Assembly (NCBI GenBank): GCA_902610105.1
Contig: CACLUN010000025.1
Coordinates: 1-12,306 of the forward strand
Direction: 5' to 3'
Length of the DNA stretch: 12,306 nt
From: an uncultured Bacteroidota bacterium
Lineage (GTDB): Bacteria; Bacteroidota; Bacteroidia; Flavobacteriales; Flavobacteriaceae
The notes under the pieces are model-generated. The model saw nothing but the letters and a program-made list of their open reading frames with translations, was not told the DNA's origin and searched no databases. Numbering within the stretch: the first letter of the stretch is position 1; every line of letters starts with the position of its first letter. A program made the translations under genes and the position numbers. Below, in pieces: positions 9,971 through 12,306 of this stretch.

Positions 9971-11571
9971 GAAATATTTACCTATTAATAATCTTAATGT
10001 TCGTCGCTGGATGTGCCGATAAAGATGAAAGACCTAATATACTATTTATTATGTCTGACGATCATGCCTATCAAGCAATTAGTGCATACAGTGATAAACT
10101 AATTCAAACCCCAAATATTGATAGAATTGCTAATGATGGAATTTTATTTACAAATGCTTGTGTAACTAATTCAATATGTGCTCCGTCAAGAGCCGTGATT
10201 CTCACAGGAAAACATAGCCATTTAAATGGAAAAATTGATAACCATGCTAAGTTTGATACAACACAAGTAACATTTCCGCAGTTATTTCAAAAGGCAGGTT
10301 ATCAAACAGCTATGTATGGAAAATTACATTTTGGAAATAATCCTAAAGGAGTGGATGATTTTTTGATTCTTCCCGGTCAAGGAAGCTATATTAACCCACT
10401 TTTCTTGGGAAAGAAAAAAGACACTTTAATTACTGGTTATGTTACAGATATTATAACTGACTTAACACTTGACTGGTTTAAAACAAAAAGAGATGAAAGT
10501 AAACCTTTTATGATGATGTATTTACACAAAGCTCCTCACCGACCATGGTGGCCAAGCACTGAAAAATTTGCCGAGTTTTATGAAATGGAGTTCCCTGAGC
10601 CAGAAACACTTTTTGATGATTATTCAAACAGAGGAAGTGCTGCGAAATCTGCAGAAATGAATATTTTGACTCATATGAGGTATTCTCATGATAGTAAAGT
10701 TAGGCCTGAAACTATAAAAGAAATGGGTAAAGTAGAACCAGAAATCGTTTATATAAGGGGAGATGGTATGCAATTAAGAGAAAATCCAAATGATTTTCAT
10801 GGTCCGTACACTAAACGAGCAAATGATGAGCAAAAAGCTAAATATGAGCTTATTTTGGATAAAATTAATAATGATTTTAGAGAAAATTGGCCAGGAATGA
10901 ATGATGAGGAAAAAATGAAGTGGAAATTTCAAAGGTATATGCAAGATTATTTGGGTACAATATCATCAATTGACGATAATGTAGGTAGAGTTTTGGATTA
11001 CCTCGAAGAATCAGGTCTTGATAAAAATACAATTGTAGTTTACACCTCTGACCAAGGTTTCTATTTGGGTGAACATGGCTGGTATGATAAAAGATTTATT
11101 TATGATGAGTCATTTAAAACTCCTTTACTAATCAAATGGCCAAATAAAATCAAACCTGGAATAACTAACGATGAAATGGTACAAAATCTTGATTTTGCTC
11201 AAACATTCTTAGAAGCTGCAATGATCGATGTGCCAGAGGACATGCAAGGTGAAAGCCTTTTACCGCTTCTAAAAGGTGAAAATGATAAATGGACAAGAGA
11301 AGAGGTTTATTATCATTATTATGAATATCCATCTGTTCACATGGCTAAAAGACATTATGGAATTGTCACTAAGGAATATAAGTTAGTTAGGTTTTACTAT
11401 GATGTAGATGAATGGGAATTGTATGATAGATTGAATGACCCAAATGAGATGAAAAATGTTTACAGTGACCCAGCTTACTCTGATGTTGTTGAGGATTTAA
11501 CTCTAAGATTAAAAAATTTAAGAATAAAATATAAAGATTCAGAAGAGTTGGATAAGAAGTTTTTATACTAA
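9967..11571 (+). CDS. S1-family sulfatase, lipoprotein (CAPSR signature)
   Basis: Second formylglycine-dependent sulfatase, 534 residues, with a textbook lipoprotein signal (FVAGC, Cys16). Motifs: FIMSDDHAYQA with D31 and D32, CAPSRAVILTG with Cys71 (codon 10177-10179) and Arg75, GKLHFG (K119, H121) in place of the commoner GKWHLG, LHKAPHRPW around 186-194, and YTSDQGFYLGEHGWYDKR with D362, Q363, H370 and K375. The Asp-Gln pair and EHGWYDKR segment set it apart from the preceding sulfatase and resemble enzymes annotated as N-acetylglucosamine-6-sulfatase or iduronate-sulfatase-like (possibly SulfAtlas S1_11). The true substrate is not known, so it probably removes a differently placed sulfate than its neighbour. 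Its ATG overlaps the TGA of the previous gene (ATGA), which suggests translational coupling. The next gene starts directly after its TAA. Confidence 0.93.
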   Translation: MRNIYLLIILMFVAGCADKDERPNILFIMSDDHAYQAISAYSDKLIQTPNIDRIANDGILFTNACVTNSICAPSRAVILTGKHSHLNGKIDNHAKFDTTQVTFPQLFQKAGYQTAMYGKLHFGNNPKGVDDFLILPGQGSYINPLFLGKKKDTLITGYVTDIITDLTLDWFKTKRDESKPFMMMYLHKAPHRPWWPSTEKFAEFYEMEFPEPETLFDDYSNRGSAAKSAEMNILTHMRYSHDSKVRPETIKEMGKVEPEIVYIRGDGMQLRENPNDFHGPYTKRANDEQKAKYELILDKINNDFRENWPGMNDEEKMKWKFQRYMQDYLGTISSIDDNVGRVLDYLEESGLDKNTIVVYTSDQGFYLGEHGWYDKRFIYDESFKTPLLIKWPNKIKPGITNDEMVQNLDFAQTFLEAAMIDVPEDMQGESLLPLLKGENDKWTREEVYYHYYEYPSVHMAKRHYGIVTKEYKLVRFYYDVDEWELYDRLNDPNEMKNVYSDPAYSDVVEDLTLRLKNLRIKYKDSEELDKKFLY

Positions 11572-12306
11572 ATGAGGCTACTACTAGTATTAATTTTTCT
11601 TGCTTCAATTAATTTAAATAGTCAGATTGAGTTTAGTAATCTTTTCTCTGATAACATGGTTCTTCAGCAAGAATCTTATGTGAATTTCTGGGGCAAAGCT
11701 CAAAAAAATCAAGAGCTTATAATTAATACTTCATGGTCTAGAAAAATTAGCAGAACTGTTGTTAAAAATGATGGCAGTTGGGAAGTAAAAATTAAAACAC
11801 CTAGTGCTGGAGGTCCTTACAATATTCAAGTTACATGTGGTGGTGAAACAAAAACAATTAATAATGTATTAATTGGTGAGGTTTGGCTTTCAAGTGGTCA
11901 ATCTAATATGGAAATGACATTATCTGGAAACAATCGTGAGCCGGTTATTGGTTCGTTGGATGCTATTGCTAATTCCAATAACTCAAAAATCAGATTTTTT
12001 AATGTAAAAGAAAAAGTTAGTAAGGAGCGAATTAGTAATGTTGAAGGCGAATGGTTACAGGCTAATTTTAAAAATACTCCAAATTTTAGTGCTGTTGCCT
12101 ATTCTTTCGCAAAATATCTAAATCAAGTTTTAGACGTTCCCTTTGGGATAATTAATTCCCCAAAAGATGGTTCTGTTGCTGAGGCATGGATAAGTCCTGA
12201 AGTTTTAAAAAAAATTACTACTGAAAAGGAGCTAAGTTACTATGCGAAACAGCCTCATAATAGTCCATCTGTACTATTTAATGGAATGATCAACGCTATA
12301 ATTCCT
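11572..12306 (+). CDS. Sialate O-acetylesterase-like SGNH esterase, 3' partial
   Basis: The frame is open to the window end, giving 245 residues. The ATG follows the sulfatase TAA with no spacing and starts a type I signal peptide (MRLLLVLIFLASINLNSQ), so the product is exported. The family is recognised by FSDNMVLQQ near the N-terminus, a beta-rich domain with DGSWEVKIKTPSAGGPYNI, the catalytic block GEVWLSSGQSNMEM with nucleophile Ser111 (codon 11902-11904), AVAYSFAKYL, a GSVAEAW block, and FNGMINAI. These match the SASA/CE20-type carbohydrate esterases, many of which take acetyl groups off plant or algal polysaccharides rather than off sialic acid. Here, next to two sulfatases and a beta-galactosidase, removal of O-acetyl groups from the same glycan is the likely job. 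An oddity is PKDGS at residues 197-201, where homologues usually have a Gly-Gly pair. The C-terminal Asp/His part of the active site lies outside the window. Confidence 0.9.
   Translation, partial: MRLLLVLIFLASINLNSQIEFSNLFSDNMVLQQESYVNFWGKAQKNQELIINTSWSRKISRTVVKNDGSWEVKIKTPSAGGPYNIQVTCGGETKTINNVLIGEVWLSSGQSNMEMTLSGNNREPVIGSLDAIANSNNSKIRFFNVKEKVSKERISNVEGEWLQANFKNTPNFSAVAYSFAKYLNQVLDVPFGIINSPKDGSVAEAWISPEVLKKITTEKELSYYAKQPHNSPSVLFNGMINAIIP

Overview
The window looks like part of a polysaccharide utilization locus (PUL) from an AT-rich, probably marine, member of the Bacteroidota (Flavobacteriia-like). The evidence is an adjacent SusC/SusD pair, Bacteroidota-style lipoprotein signals, A/T-rich leaders without Shine-Dalgarno sequences, and a cluster of CAZyme and sulfatase genes all on the + strand. 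No RNA genes, CRISPR arrays, insertion sequences or tRNAs were seen, and no gap longer than about 165 bases lacks a gene.

Layout. Bases 1-2926 hold a LacZ-type GH2 beta-galactosidase whose 5' end lies outside the window. A 165-base AT-rich gap with a weak candidate promoter leads to susC (3092-6229) and susD (6263-8029), the outer-membrane glycan importer and its surface lipoprotein. A strong intrinsic terminator (8054-8087) follows. A second tightly packed cluster then begins: a 147-residue lipoprotein that is essentially a free-standing SusC plug domain (8101-8544), two S1 sulfatases of different signature types (8546-9970 and 9967-11571), and a sialate-O-acetylesterase-like SGNH esterase (11572 to beyond the window end). 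Spacings in the second cluster are +1, -4 and 0 bases, which indicates one co-translated unit.

How it works together (inference). The esterase would remove O-acetyl groups and the two lipoprotein sulfatases would remove sulfate esters. The GH2 enzyme would release beta-linked galactose or a related sugar, and SusC/SusD would bind and import the oligosaccharides. The likely target is a sulfated, possibly acetylated, galactose-containing polysaccharide; its identity cannot be fixed from this window. SusD carries an unusually arginine-rich loop that could suit an anionic glycan.

The most unusual element is the plug-only lipoprotein. It aligns with the TonB-box/plug segment of the neighbouring SusC with a single one-residue gap, but it has no barrel, no N-terminal carboxypeptidase-regulatory-like domain and no recognisable TonB box. 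Synonymous codons differ widely from susC while the protein motif is kept, so it looks like an old, maintained gene rather than a fresh fragment.
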